Shown here in pieces: positions 36,571-50,996 of a stretch of DNA of 64,000 bases. The position numbers were made by a program, and so were the translations under genes. Every line of letters begins with the position of its first letter. Position 1 is the first letter of the stretch. This stretch comes from an uncultured Planktomarina sp. (lineage in GTDB: Bacteria; Pseudomonadota; Alphaproteobacteria; Rhodobacterales; Rhodobacteraceae). Location of the stretch: the NCBI GenBank assembly GCA_943788425.1, contig CALSQF010000001.1, positions 186,001-250,000 of the forward strand, written 5' to 3'. The notes beneath the pieces were generated by a model. The model saw nothing but the letters and a program-made list of their open reading frames with translations, was not told where the DNA came from and ran no database searches.

Positions 36571-37598
36571 ATGCCCGACCATACCCTGCATGCTATCGAT
36601 GGTACCGCATCCAATGTTTTGGGCAGTGGATTCAGTTGGGGCAGCACTGGATCGTTCACCTATGACGAAGCAAACACACAGATCGACACCCTGGTCTTTA
36701 CCAACAATGATGCTCATCTGACATTCACCAATACCAGTTTAGAGCTTCTCAAATCAAAAAATGGTATCCTGCAAAACAGCAACGCGCGGGTCGGCGGTTC
36801 ATGGACGGTCACTGGCTCAGATGGATCAAGTTTTAAGGTTTGGCGAATGCTTGAACCGTCGCATCTTGTGGAAGGTTACCTGCTTTTCTCACAAGACCGG
36901 GCGGATGGGGTGACGTACAGCTTTTCGAATTTCGCCGTGGGCGATCCAATGCCCTATGCAGACATTGCCCAGCAAACCACGCCCTGTTTTACCGCAGGGA
37001 CTTGGATTGAAAACCCTTCGGAGCGAGGCGCGTGGAAACGCACCGTATCGGCGATCCGGTCAATACGCGACATCACGGTCCGCAAAGCATCCGTTGGATC
37101 GGAAAAAGTTCGATAAAACTCGCACCCAATTTTCCCGAAAATAAATTTAGGCCTATCCAAATCTCTGAGGGCGCTTTGGGACAGGGTCTGCCCTGCACGC
37201 CCTCGCGACTATCCCGCTAACATCGACTTTTAGTGTCATCCCCCATCAGTCAGCGCATGTTTGGAACGCAAGACTGCCTGATTGCTGCGATAAAGCTTAC
37301 AGATTTGTCCGGAATTGCGATCGACATTGATTGCGGTGACGTGACATATGTCCACCTATTGTTTGATCAACATGAAGTTATAACTGCCAATGGCGAGCCC
37401 TGCGAGAGCCTTCACACCGGTCCAGAGGCCATAAAATCGATCCCCGCAGCCGCCCGCTCAGAGCTATTTGCCATCTTTCCAGAGCTCAAGGCAAAGTCTT
37501 GCCCACACCCCCTAGCCGCGCTTTGCCCCGAAAATCGCCAACAGCGCCAGTTGGTCGCGCGGCATAAGAAGAATAAGAAACACCTTCTTTGCCTGTGA
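36571..37598 (+). pseudogene. Hint (hedgehog/intein)-domain protein, frameshift plus nonsense codon
   Basis: The N-terminal 135 residues are Ser/Thr-rich with short beta-type repeats. The Hint domain begins at CFTAGTWIE (nucleophile C139). Frame is lost near 37015-37018; the next frame gives GARRVETHRIGDPVNTRHHG and HGPQSIRWIGK. It is stopped by TAA at 37218-37220, where CAA (Gln) would let RLSR-Q-HRLLVSSPISQ continue to the end at 37598. Two lesions of different kind make a true pseudogene more likely than a sequencing slip. Roseobacters often carry several such proteins, perhaps autoprocessed surface or secreted proteins. Confidence 0.8.
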
Positions 37599-37649
37599 AA
37601 CGACGCACTTCATCCAGAGCCAAGCGGAGATATGCGTCTGCGCTCGGGC

Positions 37650-37793
37650 TTAGAGACTTGGAATAAACAGACCAATGTAGAGCATCGCGATAATTGCAAA
37701 TGCACCAATGGCATCCTTGATCGCCTCTTTCGTTTCCAAGCGGCGGGCTTCATCGGCATGCGATTTGCGGCTGTTTGCGAAAAAATTGTCCAT
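37650..37793 (-). CDS. 47-aa membrane protein behind an SOS box
   Basis: 47 residues, MDNFFANSRKSHADEARRLE then KEAIKDAIGAFAII and a hydrophobic end (AMLYIGLFIPSL). A charged, helical first half is followed by one membrane segment at the C-terminus. GGGAG precedes the ATG. A perfect GAAC-N7-GAAC SOS box lies 60 bp upstream. By analogy with Caulobacter SidA, a small SOS-induced membrane division inhibitor, it may act in the DNA-damage response. There is no sequence similarity to SidA that I can show. Confidence 0.6.
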   Translation of the reverse strand: MDNFFANSRKSHADEARRLETKEAIKDAIGAFAIIAMLYIGLFIPSL

Positions 37794-37852
37794 GTTCTGC
37801 TCCCAACGAATAGTGTTGCCACTTTGTTCTCACGAAACACGACGCAAGTAAA

Positions 37853-37867
37853 GAACATTTACAGAAC
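37853..37867 (-). promoter_or_regulatory. SOS (LexA) box
   Basis: GAACATTTACAGAAC, i.e. GAAC-N7-GAAC, the alphaproteobacterial LexA operator. A third GAAC follows 6 bases later (37874-37877). It lies between the recG stop and the 47-aa gene, so it most likely controls the latter. Confidence 0.7.
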
Positions 37868-37884
37868 ATTCGTGAACAAAATAT

Positions 37885-42224
<4,340 letters not shown>

Positions 42225-42335
42225 CTAAGATCTTACAAGGCTGCACCCAGATCTCACTGCGCGCAACGCCAGCTCGAGGCGAGCGATTGCCACGGCTATG
42301 ACCAGAATGCCGATTATGAGATATAATTTTGTCTG

Positions 42336-43049
42336 TTATGCCGAGATCGCCATATCCTGCACCACATCTTCCAGCTTGGGATCACGCAGCACATATCCGC
42401 GCGCCCAAACCGTTTCGATATGATTTTCACGGCCGGTGGCTTCGCTCAATTTCTTACGCAATTTACAAATGAAAACATCTAAAATTTTAAGCTCAGGTTC
42501 ATCCATACCACCGTAAAGATGGTTTAAGAACATTTCCTTGGTCAGCGTTGTTCCTTTGCGCATACTCAGTAATTCTAACATCTGATATTCTTTACCAGTC
42601 AGATGTACGGTATTCCCACGGTCTTCTACGGTTTTTCCGTCCAAATTCACCTCGATATCACCGGTCTTAATGATCGATTGGGAATGCCCTTTTGACCGGC
42701 GAATGATGGCGTGAATACGTGCAATCAACTCCTCCCGGTGGAACGGCTTGGTCAGATAATCATCAGCGCCAGAACCAAATCCGCGCATTTTATTTTCTGT
42801 ATCGGTCTCACCAGATAGAATTAAAATCGGCGTATCAATCCGCGCCACACGCAGCTGCCGCAGCACATCATGTCCGTTGATATCCGGCAGAACCAAGTCC
42901 AGCAAAATCAGATCGTAGTCATAGAGTTTGGCTAAATCGATGCCTTCCTCCCCTAGATCCGTCGTATAAACGTTGAAGTTTGCATGCCCTAGCATAAGTT
43001 CAATACTTTTAGACGTGGCAGGATCATCTTCGATCAAAAGTATCCGCAT
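42336..43049 (-). CDS. ctrA: Cell-cycle response regulator CtrA
   Basis: 237 residues from the ATG at 43049 ([15 protein letters not shown]). Receiver domain with acidic pocket EDD and phospho-acceptor D51 (LILLDLVLP), then a winged-helix OmpR/PhoB-type DNA-binding domain with the conserved CtrA recognition region ([23 protein letters not shown]). In Rhodobacteraceae CtrA governs motility, GTA and cell-cycle-linked genes. A near CtrA half-site pair lies at 43093-43107, suggesting autoregulation. sciP is directly upstream on the same strand. Confidence 0.97.
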   Translation of the reverse strand: MRILLIEDDPATSKSIELMLGHANFNVYTTDLGEEGIDLAKLYDYDLILLDLVLPDINGHDVLRQLRVARIDTPILILSGETDTENKMRGFGSGADDYLTKPFHREELIARIHAIIRRSKGHSQSIIKTGDIEVNLDGKTVEDRGNTVHLTGKEYQMLELLSMRKGTTLTKEMFLNHLYGGMDEPELKILDVFICKLRKKLSEATGRENHIETVWARGYVLRDPKLEDVVQDMAISA

Positions 43050-43092
43050 AAAAATCCCCAATGACAACTAAATACATGTTGAAATAAACTGA

Positions 43093-43107
43093 TTAATTTA
43101 ATGTTAC
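43093..43107 (-). promoter_or_regulatory. CtrA-type binding site upstream of ctrA
   Basis: TTAA-N7-TTAC on the plus strand, one base off the CtrA consensus TTAA-N7-TTAA, about 45 bp upstream of the ctrA start. AT-rich surroundings make chance possible. Confidence 0.4.
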
Positions 43108-43129
43108 CCAAAAATTCTATTTGTGTAAA

Positions 43130-43414
43130 CTATTGATCAAATTGACGATACCTTTTTAAAGCGGTGGCGCGGAGGGCAGATTCGCCGTGCCGGGCCACTG
43201 CTGTTTGCCAACTGCTGTATTCATCTTGTGTCAAATCATAGAGGCTACAGGCCTCTTCCAATGAAATCAGGCCAAAACGCACCGCTTTCACAACAGCGGC
43301 CTTGTGTGAAGCGACCCAGCGCTTTGTGTTGGGCGGTGGCAGATCTCTGCGGCTTAAATACCCACCATCGGGCAACTGTGCTGTGCGCGGACCGCGAACC
43401 TTACGAATATGCAT
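43130..43414 (-). CDS. sciP: CtrA-inhibitor SciP (DUF1153)
   Basis: 94 residues from the ATG at 43414 (MHIRKVRGPRTAQLPDGG), with AAAGGAG upstream. The DUF1153 helix-turn-helix core is there: LPPPNTKRWVASHKAAVVKA, GLISLEEACSLYDL and WQTAVARHGESALR. SciP binds CtrA-bound promoters and blocks transcription. Adjacent to ctrA (80-bp gap). Confidence 0.92.
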   Translation of the reverse strand: MHIRKVRGPRTAQLPDGGYLSRRDLPPPNTKRWVASHKAAVVKAVRFGLISLEEACSLYDLTQDEYSSWQTAVARHGESALRATALKRYRQFDQ

Positions 43415-43526
43415 ACTGCGGGCTCCTTTCTCGCGGCCAAATGAGCGCAAAGCACTTAATGTGTTGTGAAGCGCGCGATTTTTGTTATTATAATTCCGCT
43501 AAATTCTGTAGGACTGAGCACCTCCC

Positions 43527-44663
43527 ATGCGCCACGACACCCCGTTAAATTCCCTTGGTTTTGCCAAGGCACCGGCAGACACGCGTGTGGTTGTTGCCAT
43601 GTCAGGCGGGGTAGACAGCTCGGTTGTTGCCGCAGAATTGGCTGCACAAGGCTATGATGTTGTTGGCATTACGCTCCAACTTTATGATCATGGAGCGGCA
43701 CTTGCCAAAAAGGGCGCTTGCTGTGCTGGCCGCGACATTCACGACGCGCGCCGCGTGGCAGAGGAGCTCAATTTTCCACACTATGTTCTGGACTATGAGA
43801 ACACGTTTCGCGAGGCTGTCATCGACGATTTTGCTGAAAGCTATCTTGCTGGGGCCACACCTGTCCCTTGTATTCGCTGCAATGAGCGTGTGAAGTTTAA
43901 AGATTTGCTGCAAACGGCGAAAGATCTTGATGCAGATTGTATGGCCACGGGCCATTACATCCAACGCAAAATAGGCCCGAAAGGTGCACAATTGCACATG
44001 GCCGCAGATCAAAATCGAGATCAAAGTTACTTTTTATTTTCGACCACCTCCAAGCAGCTCGACTATCTGAGATTTCCGCTCGGGCATTTGACCTCAAAGG
44101 CTGAAACCCGGGCTCTGGCGAGCAAATACGGTCTTGGCGTGGCCGATAAACCTGATAGCCAAGATATTTGCTTCGTGCCAGATGGTGACTATGCAGCGGT
44201 GATTGAAAAGCTGCATCCTGGCTCAGCAAAGCCGGGCGATATTGTCGATCAGAGCGGCAAAGTCCTGGGAACCCATGACGGCATTATCCATTACACTATT
44301 GGTCAGAGGCGCGGTCTTGGAATCGGCGGGTTGACCGATCCAATCTACGTGGTCCATTTGGACATCGAAAACCGGCAGGTGGTTGTCGGACCAAAAGAGA
44401 TGCTGGCGACACGGCAAGTGCGACTTAAGGAGGTCAATTGGCTTGGTGATAAGCCTCTGACCGCGCAGGCCGAATGGAGAATCGCCGCCAAAGTCAGATC
44501 CACCCGCCCGCCGCGCGACGCAGTGCTGCGCCCCTTGTCCGAGACTGAAGCGGTGGTGGAGCTCATGATAGCCGAAGAGGGTGTCGCGCCGGGCCAAGCC
44601 TGCGTTTTTTATGACCCCGAGGGCAGCCGAGTTTTGGGTGGGGGGTGGATCACCCGCGGCTAA
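43527..44663 (+). CDS. mnmA: tRNA-specific 2-thiouridylase
   Basis: 378 residues. PP-loop [13 protein letters not shown], first catalytic Cys in [11 protein letters not shown], second in [12 protein letters not shown], and the C-terminal beta-barrel. It adds sulfur to U34 of Lys, Glu and Gln tRNAs. It overlaps the convergent lpxB end by four bases. Divergent from sciP. Confidence 0.97.
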   Translation: MRHDTPLNSLGFAKAPADTRVVVAMSGGVDSSVVAAELAAQGYDVVGITLQLYDHGAALAKKGACCAGRDIHDARRVAEELNFPHYVLDYENTFREAVIDDFAESYLAGATPVPCIRCNERVKFKDLLQTAKDLDADCMATGHYIQRKIGPKGAQLHMAADQNRDQSYFLFSTTSKQLDYLRFPLGHLTSKAETRALASKYGLGVADKPDSQDICFVPDGDYAAVIEKLHPGSAKPGDIVDQSGKVLGTHDGIIHYTIGQRRGLGIGGLTDPIYVVHLDIENRQVVVGPKEMLATRQVRLKEVNWLGDKPLTAQAEWRIAAKVRSTRPPRDAVLRPLSETEAVVELMIAEEGVAPGQACVFYDPEGSRVLGGGWITRG

Positions 44664-45820
44664 GCCCGTCCCAGCCCCGTAAGCACAGCCCGTGCCGCAC
44701 GATAGTGCAGGTCGGGATCTCCACGGCCTAGGCGTGTCATTGTCGCCTCGATGGCCTCCTGCTGCGCCGTGGGCGCCGTTAATATGTGCTGCAAAGCGGG
44801 TGCAATACGCTCGGCTTTACAGTTTTTACCGATGAACTCTGGAACAGCGCGGTTCTCTGACACTAGGTTAACCAACGTCACAGTATCAATTTTAAGCATA
44901 GAACCGATCACCAGCCGCGAGACAAGGCCCATGTCATAGGCAATCACCATCGGAGTGCCCGCTGCAGCCAGCTCAAGCGATACGGTGCCAGATGCCGCCA
45001 GAGCCGCTGTTGCGGCACTATAGGCCACCAGCCGCTCCTCAGCCGCGGCTTTCGCGCTGTGTCCGGAGCCTGTGATCAGCCGTTTTTCCTGCGGCAAAGC
45101 ACTGATTTCGGCCTGCAAGAGCGGCGCCAGATGTGGCAATGTTGGAAAAATGAGCTGAAACTTTCCAAAACACGGCTGCGATAAGACCTCGCAGAATACG
45201 GGCAACAGGCGCTTGATTTCTGAGGCTCGAGAGCCCGGTAAAATCACTAAGGACTTCAACGCTGTATCTAAGTTGAAATCAGCTTGAAATTGGGCAATTT
45301 GTTTGGAGGTGATTGGCGCTTGAGCTGCAATCGGATGGCCCACAAAATCGCAGGCCATGCCTTCCGCCTCCATATAGGACGGTTCAAATGGCAGGAGCGC
45401 CAGCACATGATCGATGTAGCTTGCCATTTTCTTGGCACGCCCGGCGCGCCACGCCCAAACGGAGGGCGCAACATAATGGCAAGTTCTGATCCTAGGGTCA
45501 GCACTCCGCACAGCCCGCGCCACCCGCAAACAAAAATCAGGACTGTCGATGGTGATCAAAATATCTGGCTTCCAAGCCAGGACTTCAGCCACGGTCTTAT
45601 GCAACCGACGCTTTAGGGCAAAATATTTTGGCAAAACCTCAGCCAACCCCATGACAGAAAGCTCTGACATGTCAAACAAGCTGTCCAAACCTTCGCTTTG
45701 CATCTCCGGCCCAGCGACCCCGCGGAAGCTCACATCGGAAACCAGATGGCGCAACCCGCGCATAAGATCCGCACCAAGACGATCGCCCGAGGCTTCACCC
45801 GCCACCACAAACACTTTCAC
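44660..45820 (-). CDS. lpxB: Lipid-A-disaccharide synthase
   Basis: 386 residues of glycosyltransferase family 19. N-terminal [17 protein letters not shown], central [18 protein letters not shown] and the C-terminal [20 protein letters not shown]-type donor site (here [17 protein letters not shown]). It condenses UDP-2,3-diacylglucosamine with lipid X. Its ATG overlaps the lpxI stop by four bases; last gene of the rseP-to-lpxB cluster. Confidence 0.96.
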   Translation of the reverse strand: MKVFVVAGEASGDRLGADLMRGLRHLVSDVSFRGVAGPEMQSEGLDSLFDMSELSVMGLAEVLPKYFALKRRLHKTVAEVLAWKPDILITIDSPDFCLRVARAVRSADPRIRTCHYVAPSVWAWRAGRAKKMASYIDHVLALLPFEPSYMEAEGMACDFVGHPIAAQAPITSKQIAQFQADFNLDTALKSLVILPGSRASEIKRLLPVFCEVLSQPCFGKFQLIFPTLPHLAPLLQAEISALPQEKRLITGSGHSAKAAAEERLVAYSAATAALAASGTVSLELAAAGTPMVIAYDMGLVSRLVIGSMLKIDTVTLVNLVSENRAVPEFIGKNCKAERIAPALQHILTAPTAQQEAIEATMTRLGRGDPDLHYRAARAVLTGLGRA

Positions 45821-46620
45821 GGCTCGGCCTCACAAACCCAAAGGAAAAGGCCCAACCGATCGGCCTCGGCAATGATTTTTGGTAAATCCAGCGCAACCAC
45901 GCCACCTTGCACAATCGCAACGCCCGCCAGCCCCGCCTGCGCGACCTGCTCCATCGTCTCAGGACCTATAGCCGGCAGGTCCACGCGCCGCTCTTGCCCC
46001 TCCTTGGGAGCTTTATAAAGCAACCCGCCCTCAGGCCAATCTGTAGGACGGTCAGATGAGAGGCTGGACAACATCCACCGAGTGCCACCAAACACCTCAA
46101 CGGCCAGCACATGACCAGAAGCCACCACGCAGCCCTGCCCCATATCCAAAGCTGAGAGTCCCGCAATCACTGAATGAGCCCGCGCCACATCGCGTCGCTC
46201 TTTTCCCATTGGCTGGCGGATGCTCAACACACCGCCCCGCGGCAAAAGCTCTGGGACGAGATGGGTAAACCCAACCACTTCAAACCCAGCCTGTTCGAAA
46301 ATATCAACAACGGCGCGTAAAGCGGCGTCATCGCCACCAGAAAGCGCCCCAGAGATTTGCGCCACCAAGGGCTGCGTGGCCGCATCAATTTGCTCGGGAT
46401 CGATCTTTGGACGCCTGATCGCACCAGCAAAACAAACCTGCAAGACACCGCGCTTTTTCAATGCCTTTAAGAATGTTCCGAGGGTTTCAAGCCGAAATGT
46501 CAAATCAACAGCAAGACCCTCAGGCGGAAATTGCTCAAGAGCCGCAATCACAGGCGCATGGGACAGGTTGCGAACAATCAGACCAGGCAAGGCGCCCTGC
46601 CCGCATATCAGCGCCAGCAT
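45817..46620 (-). CDS. lpxI: UDP-2,3-diacylglucosamine pyrophosphatase LpxI
   Basis: 267 residues of the DUF1009/LpxI family, which replaces LpxH in alphaproteobacteria. N-terminal LALICGQGALPGLIV, central GGDDAALRAVVDIFE and C-terminal DLPAIGPETMEQVAQAGL. It releases lipid X from UDP-diacylglucosamine. It sits between lpxA and lpxB, the expected pathway neighbours. Confidence 0.95.
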   Translation of the reverse strand: MLALICGQGALPGLIVRNLSHAPVIAALEQFPPEGLAVDLTFRLETLGTFLKALKKRGVLQVCFAGAIRRPKIDPEQIDAATQPLVAQISGALSGGDDAALRAVVDIFEQAGFEVVGFTHLVPELLPRGGVLSIRQPMGKERRDVARAHSVIAGLSALDMGQGCVVASGHVLAVEVFGGTRWMLSSLSSDRPTDWPEGGLLYKAPKEGQERRVDLPAIGPETMEQVAQAGLAGVAIVQGGVVALDLPKIIAEADRLGLFLWVCEAEP

Positions 46621-46624
46621 CTGT

Positions 46625-47422
46625 TCAACCCGGTGTCAAAAAGGAGCGACCGCTGTCGCCCAGAATAAAATCGACAATCTCCTGCACATAGGCACTGTCG
46701 GTTTCCTCACCCAGCCGTTTCGCCCGATCTTGAAACGCACCTTCCCCTTGGGCCAGCATCTGAAACGCAGCGCGCAGAGCCGTGATGTCCTTGCGATCCA
46801 CGCCACGGCGCTTGAGCCCAACCAAATTTAGGCCATCCAACTCGCCCCGTGACGCCTGCACCAAACCGAAGGGAATTACATCATTGGTCACCATGGTCAC
46901 AGCGCCAATAATCGCACCCCTTCCCAGGCGCACGAATTGATGCACGCCGCAAAGGCCGCCAACAATCACCTCGTCTTCGATGATCACATGGCCGGCAATG
47001 GCGGCAGAATTTACAATAATGACCCGATTTCCCAGATGCGCGTCATGGGCAATATGGCAGCCCGCCATCAGCAAACAATCATCGCCAATCGAGGTGACGC
47101 CGCCACCCCCTTGAGTGCCTAGATTGATGGTAACATGCTCTCGGATGGTGTTGCCTTGGCCGATCTTCAGTTGTGAGACTTCGCCTTTAAACTTCAAATC
47201 CTGCGGAATTTCCCCAATTACTGCAAATGAGAAGATACGCGTTTCAGAGCCGACTTTGGTTTGCCCGCGAATAACCACATGCGAGCTGCAAACAACATTC
47301 TCGCCGAGCTCCACATGCGGTCCGATCCAACAAAACGGACCAATTTCACAGCCCGCCCCGATGCGGGCCCCTGGCTCGACAACCGCTGAAGGATGAATCT
47401 GTGCAGTGCTGTCTATGCTCAC
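46625..47422 (-). CDS. lpxA: UDP-GlcNAc acyltransferase
   Basis: 265 residues. Left-handed beta-helix hexapeptides from [20 protein letters not shown] onward, and the catalytic His region [16 protein letters not shown]. First step of lipid A synthesis. Four-base overlap with fabZ and a short gap to lpxI. Full length. Confidence 0.97.
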   Translation of the reverse strand: MSIDSTAQIHPSAVVEPGARIGAGCEIGPFCWIGPHVELGENVVCSSHVVIRGQTKVGSETRIFSFAVIGEIPQDLKFKGEVSQLKIGQGNTIREHVTINLGTQGGGGVTSIGDDCLLMAGCHIAHDAHLGNRVIIVNSAAIAGHVIIEDEVIVGGLCGVHQFVRLGRGAIIGAVTMVTNDVIPFGLVQASRGELDGLNLVGLKRRGVDRKDITALRAAFQMLAQGEGAFQDRAKRLGEETDSAYVQEIVDFILGDSGRSFLTPG

Positions 47423-47880
47423 TTGCCGGTCTCCGGCAAATCCATCATGGCGGTAAATTCGGCTTCTGCTGCCATCTCGCCGTTGACCAAACCACAGCCC
47501 TTAAATTTCCAGATTTTGGACCCGCCGCGGAGGGTCTCCACATGCAATTCCAAAACATCGCCGGGCACAACTTTACGACGGAATTTGCATTTATCAATGG
47601 CCATAAAATAGATCAACATATTCGTATCTGCCAGGTTATGTGTTACCCCGACCATAACCGCCGCGGTTTGCGCCAGAGCTTCAACAATTGTGACACCCGG
47701 CATTATGGGCGTGCCGGGAAAATGGCCTTGAAAATGAGGTTCATTCATCGTGACGTTTTTGATCCCACGCGCCGATTTCACCCCGTCGATACCTTCGACA
47801 CGATCTACCAAAAGGAAGGGATAGCGATGGGGGAGGATAGCTTGAATCAGTTGGATGTCAGCGCATGCGAGTTCGGTCAT
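47419..47880 (-). CDS. fabZ: 3-hydroxyacyl-ACP dehydratase
   Basis: 153 residues, hotdog fold with catalytic His in [16 protein letters not shown] and Glu in VEALAQ. It supplies unsaturated acyl-ACP for fatty acid synthesis and balances use of hydroxyacyl-ACP by LpxA. In many Gram-negatives lpxD lies just upstream, between ompH and fabZ; here there is only a 108-bp gap. Confidence 0.97.
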   Translation of the reverse strand: MTELACADIQLIQAILPHRYPFLLVDRVEGIDGVKSARGIKNVTMNEPHFQGHFPGTPIMPGVTIVEALAQTAAVMVGVTHNLADTNMLIYFMAIDKCKFRRKVVPGDVLELHVETLRGGSKIWKFKGCGLVNGEMAAEAEFTAMMDLPETGK

Positions 47881-47988
47881 GTATATAATCCTTTATTTTA
47901 TTAAAGGTATCAAACCCTGGCGCGCCGTGCAACATTTGCCACAGCCGGCTTTCCAGCCCATACTCTAAGCGAAGGGGACAACGAAGGT

Positions 47989-48531
47989 TTAATTTTCGGC
48001 CAGATAGGCCTTATCAACCCGCTCGACCAAAAGTTCTGTGATGTCTATGCCCTCAATGCTGCGCAAAATTGAGCTTTTCTCCAAAATCACCGTCGCATTG
48101 AGTTGCTGCATAATCAGGTCAAAAAAGGGCTCAATACGTTTGAAAAATTGTGGCTTCAGCCCCTTAAATTGCTCGTCCACCTGTCGAATTTTTTCAAGCC
48201 TTGCACTGCGAATTTTCTGCACTTTCACGTCAAATGCAACGGCGGCGGCGGCGAATTCTTCAGCAGACAAAGTCGCACGATCCTCAGTCAGCTGCAGCTC
48301 TTCATCTTTCAAGGCATTAAGAATGAGCGTATTTTCCGCGGCCACGTCTTGGTTGTCTTTGCGAAACTGCTCGCGCATCGATTTGCCATAGATGGAAATT
48401 TCATAGGCCCGATCAAGATCCACCACTAATATAGATGTCCCCTGCGCCGCTAAAGGCGCTGCGAGGAGTGTCCAAAACATGATGAGCCGCAGAACAGAAA
48501 GCCGGACTGACCCGGCGCAGGCAGCCATCAA
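47989..48531 (-). CDS. OmpH/Skp-family periplasmic chaperone
   Basis: 180 residues. Signal peptide at about 1-30 (RLIMFWTLLAAPLAAQG), then a strand ILVVDLDRAYE and long helical arms (DNQDVAAENTLILNALKDEE), typical of OmpH/Skp. It holds outer-membrane proteins on the way to BamA. The start overlaps the bamA stop by four bases. Distinct from E. coli Skp in sequence, so the match is structural. Confidence 0.88.
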   Translation of the reverse strand: MMAACAGSVRLSVLRLIMFWTLLAAPLAAQGTSILVVDLDRAYEISIYGKSMREQFRKDNQDVAAENTLILNALKDEELQLTEDRATLSAEEFAAAAVAFDVKVQKIRSARLEKIRQVDEQFKGLKPQFFKRIEPFFDLIMQQLNATVILEKSSILRSIEGIDITELLVERVDKAYLAEN

Positions 48532-50876
48532 AAAGACGTCGAAACGGTGAGATCAAAATTCTGCTCAACGTCATATTCTGCAGTCTTAACCGCATCAGTA
48601 AAGTTAAAGCGCAGCGGACCAATTGGCGTGTTCCAGAAGATCGACACACCAGCCACCGCGCGCAGGGTGAATTCATCGTGGTAAATTGTATTGGCCGATG
48701 CTTGACTGGTCCCCGACCCCACATGGGCTGAGTTTAAGCCCCATACGGAGCCCGCATCTAAGAACGCGCCAAACTCAATGCCGTATTCCTCTGGCAGACC
48801 GATTGGAAATTGCGTTTCAAATCGCGCAACGGCGTAGTATTCTCCCCCCAGCGCGTCATTAATTGAGTTGCTGCTGTCTACTTCGCGCGGGCCGAGACCG
48901 CCGGGCGCGAAGCCACGAAACAGGCCAGCTCCGAGGAAAAAGCGATCCGTGACCTGGCTCGAGCTGCCACTCGCATAATTGAGTGCGCCACCTTGAAGCG
49001 TCGCTGTGACTTTAAAGTCTTCATTGCGCACATAGGTTTCAGCACCCAATTTCAGATTCGTGCGGACAAATCGCGCATCACCGGCCAGTCCAAAATCTTG
49101 GGACAAACGTAAGAATATTCCGGCCTTCGGATTTAGACCTGTCCGGCGGTTGTCAAGAGAGTAGCTATAGCCCAAGCCGAGGGTTTTGCGGTCGCCCTCT
49201 GCCGCTTCTCCGGTAATAACTGCTGAAGATGTGGTCACATCTGTCAGCTCTTCCTTTTCATAGAAGAATTTCGGTGTCATATATCCAGATTCGCTGACCG
49301 GAAAGGCCAAAGCTGCGTCAAATCCGAAGGCACCAGTATTATACCGCGCGTTGTTCTTGCTTGTGCCTTGGTAATCAAGCCCAAAACTCAAGCTCAAATC
49401 GCGGTTATATAGCGACGGTTCTTTGAAGCCAAAATTAAAATTGCGGGTGCTTGAGGTGGTATTAACGCCGAAACTGGTGGCTTGGCCCCGTCCCAAGAAA
49501 TTTGCTTCGCGAAAACTGGCCACCAACCCGACCCCATTGGCGGAGTTATAATTGGCACCGAATTTCAAGCTGCCGGTGGGCTTCTCAGTCACCTCAACTT
49601 TGACGATCCGTTGATTGGGCGCAGACCCCTCCTGGGCGGTTACATTAGACCGTGCAAAGAACCCCAGAGCCCTAATCCGTTCCGCGCTGGCGCGAATTTC
49701 ACGCGGGTTCAGCGCATCGCCCTCAACGATTTTGAACTGTCGCCGGATCACCCGATCCAGCGTGGTCGTATTGCCAGCAATATCAATCCGCTCAACAAAA
49801 ACGCGTGGGCCTCGAGATAGGATAAAATCAATATCCAAAGCCAAGCTTTCATTGTTACGGGTCACGCGCGGCTCAACACGTACGAAATCAAGCCCCAGCT
49901 CCAAAGCGCGGCGTTCCATACGGGCAATGGTACTTTCGACCAGGGCCGGAGAGTAGATATTCTCCTGCTCGACTTTGATCGCCTTGTCGAAATTGGCCGC
50001 GTCTACATCTTCGAGACTTGATGTCGTTGTAATTTTGCCAAAGGAGAATTGCTGCCCCTCTTGAACGCGGAAGGTGATAAAAAAGGAATCGCGGGTTTTG
50101 GAAAGCTCTGAGGTCACAGATTGGACTTGAAAATCGATGTAGCCGCGCGATTTATAAAAATCAGTCAGAACTTGTTTGTCGAATTCAACCCGGTCCTCGA
50201 CATAGGCATCGCGCTGAATGAATGCCCGCAGAAGGCCGGCTTGCTTGGTGTTCAAAACGCGGCGCAAACGCCGGTCCGAGAATTTTCGGTTGCCAACAAA
50301 AGAGAGTCGTTCGATCTCTACAACACCGCCCTCAACGATCTCGAAAACAACATCGACCCGGTTGTCCGACCGCCGGATGATACGCGGCTCAACTGAAGCG
50401 GATATACGGCCTTGATTGGCATAGGCCTCGGCAATTGCATTGGCGTCATCACGCACTTGGCTCACCGAATAGACCCGTCTTGATTGCGAGCGCACCAAAG
50501 CGCTTAGCTGATTGCTGCCAAGCCGGTCATTGCCTTCAAACACCACTTCATTGACCGTCGGAAATTCAACAACTGTGACCTTGAGACGGTTGCCCTGCAC
50601 CTCGGCCGATACGCTTTCAAACAGGTTTGAGGCACGCACGCGCTGCACCGCGTCATTGACCGCACCTGTGGTCAATGACGCGGGGGTTTCAATCTCTGTA
50701 TAGCTGCGAATCGTTGCCGTCTCGATCCGCCGGTTGCCATCCACGATTATTTCATTGATTTTAAAATCATTTGCTTGCGCCGACTGCACCAACCAGACGC
50801 AAGAGATCATCATGACACTAAAGGCGCGGACCAAAATATTCACCCTTGCCGTATTAGCTCCAAAAAGTTTCATCAC
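48528..50876 (-). CDS. bamA: Outer-membrane protein assembly factor BamA
   Basis: 782 residues. Signal peptide (about 1-35), five POTRA domains (about 36-430), and a C-terminal 16-strand barrel with the VRGF-type loop (FRGFAPGGLGPRE) and terminal Phe (LTVSTSF). Core of the BAM complex that inserts beta-barrel proteins. It is followed by the OmpH chaperone gene with overlapping codons and preceded by rseP with a 120-bp gap. Confidence 0.97.
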   Translation of the reverse strand: MMKLFGANTARVNILVRAFSVMMISCVWLVQSAQANDFKINEIIVDGNRRIETATIRSYTEIETPASLTTGAVNDAVQRVRASNLFESVSAEVQGNRLKVTVVEFPTVNEVVFEGNDRLGSNQLSALVRSQSRRVYSVSQVRDDANAIAEAYANQGRISASVEPRIIRRSDNRVDVVFEIVEGGVVEIERLSFVGNRKFSDRRLRRVLNTKQAGLLRAFIQRDAYVEDRVEFDKQVLTDFYKSRGYIDFQVQSVTSELSKTRDSFFITFRVQEGQQFSFGKITTTSSLEDVDAANFDKAIKVEQENIYSPALVESTIARMERRALELGLDFVRVEPRVTRNNESLALDIDFILSRGPRVFVERIDIAGNTTTLDRVIRRQFKIVEGDALNPREIRASAERIRALGFFARSNVTAQEGSAPNQRIVKVEVTEKPTGSLKFGANYNSANGVGLVASFREANFLGRGQATSFGVNTTSSTRNFNFGFKEPSLYNRDLSLSFGLDYQGTSKNNARYNTGAFGFDAALAFPVSESGYMTPKFFYEKEELTDVTTSSAVITGEAAEGDRKTLGLGYSYSLDNRRTGLNPKAGIFLRLSQDFGLAGDARFVRTNLKLGAETYVRNEDFKVTATLQGGALNYASGSSSQVTDRFFLGAGLFRGFAPGGLGPREVDSSNSINDALGGEYYAVARFETQFPIGLPEEYGIEFGAFLDAGSVWGLNSAHVGSGTSQASANTIYHDEFTLRAVAGVSIFWNTPIGPLRFNFTDAVKTAEYDVEQNFDLTVSTSF

Positions 50877-50996
50877 AATTGTCCCTGTTGATGACCTGAT
50901 TAATAATTCGTCAACTTATCGCCTCGCCGGCAGTGTGTCAAAACCAACTGCGCGCCAATTGCCGCATTTAGTGAGGTTTTCAGCCACTGGGCCGAG

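Noticed and set aside
37610-37858. 82-codon minus-strand frame over the 47-aa membrane protein
   Set aside because: It is a shadow in another frame; the 47-aa frame has the better ribosome site, a membrane segment and sensible composition.
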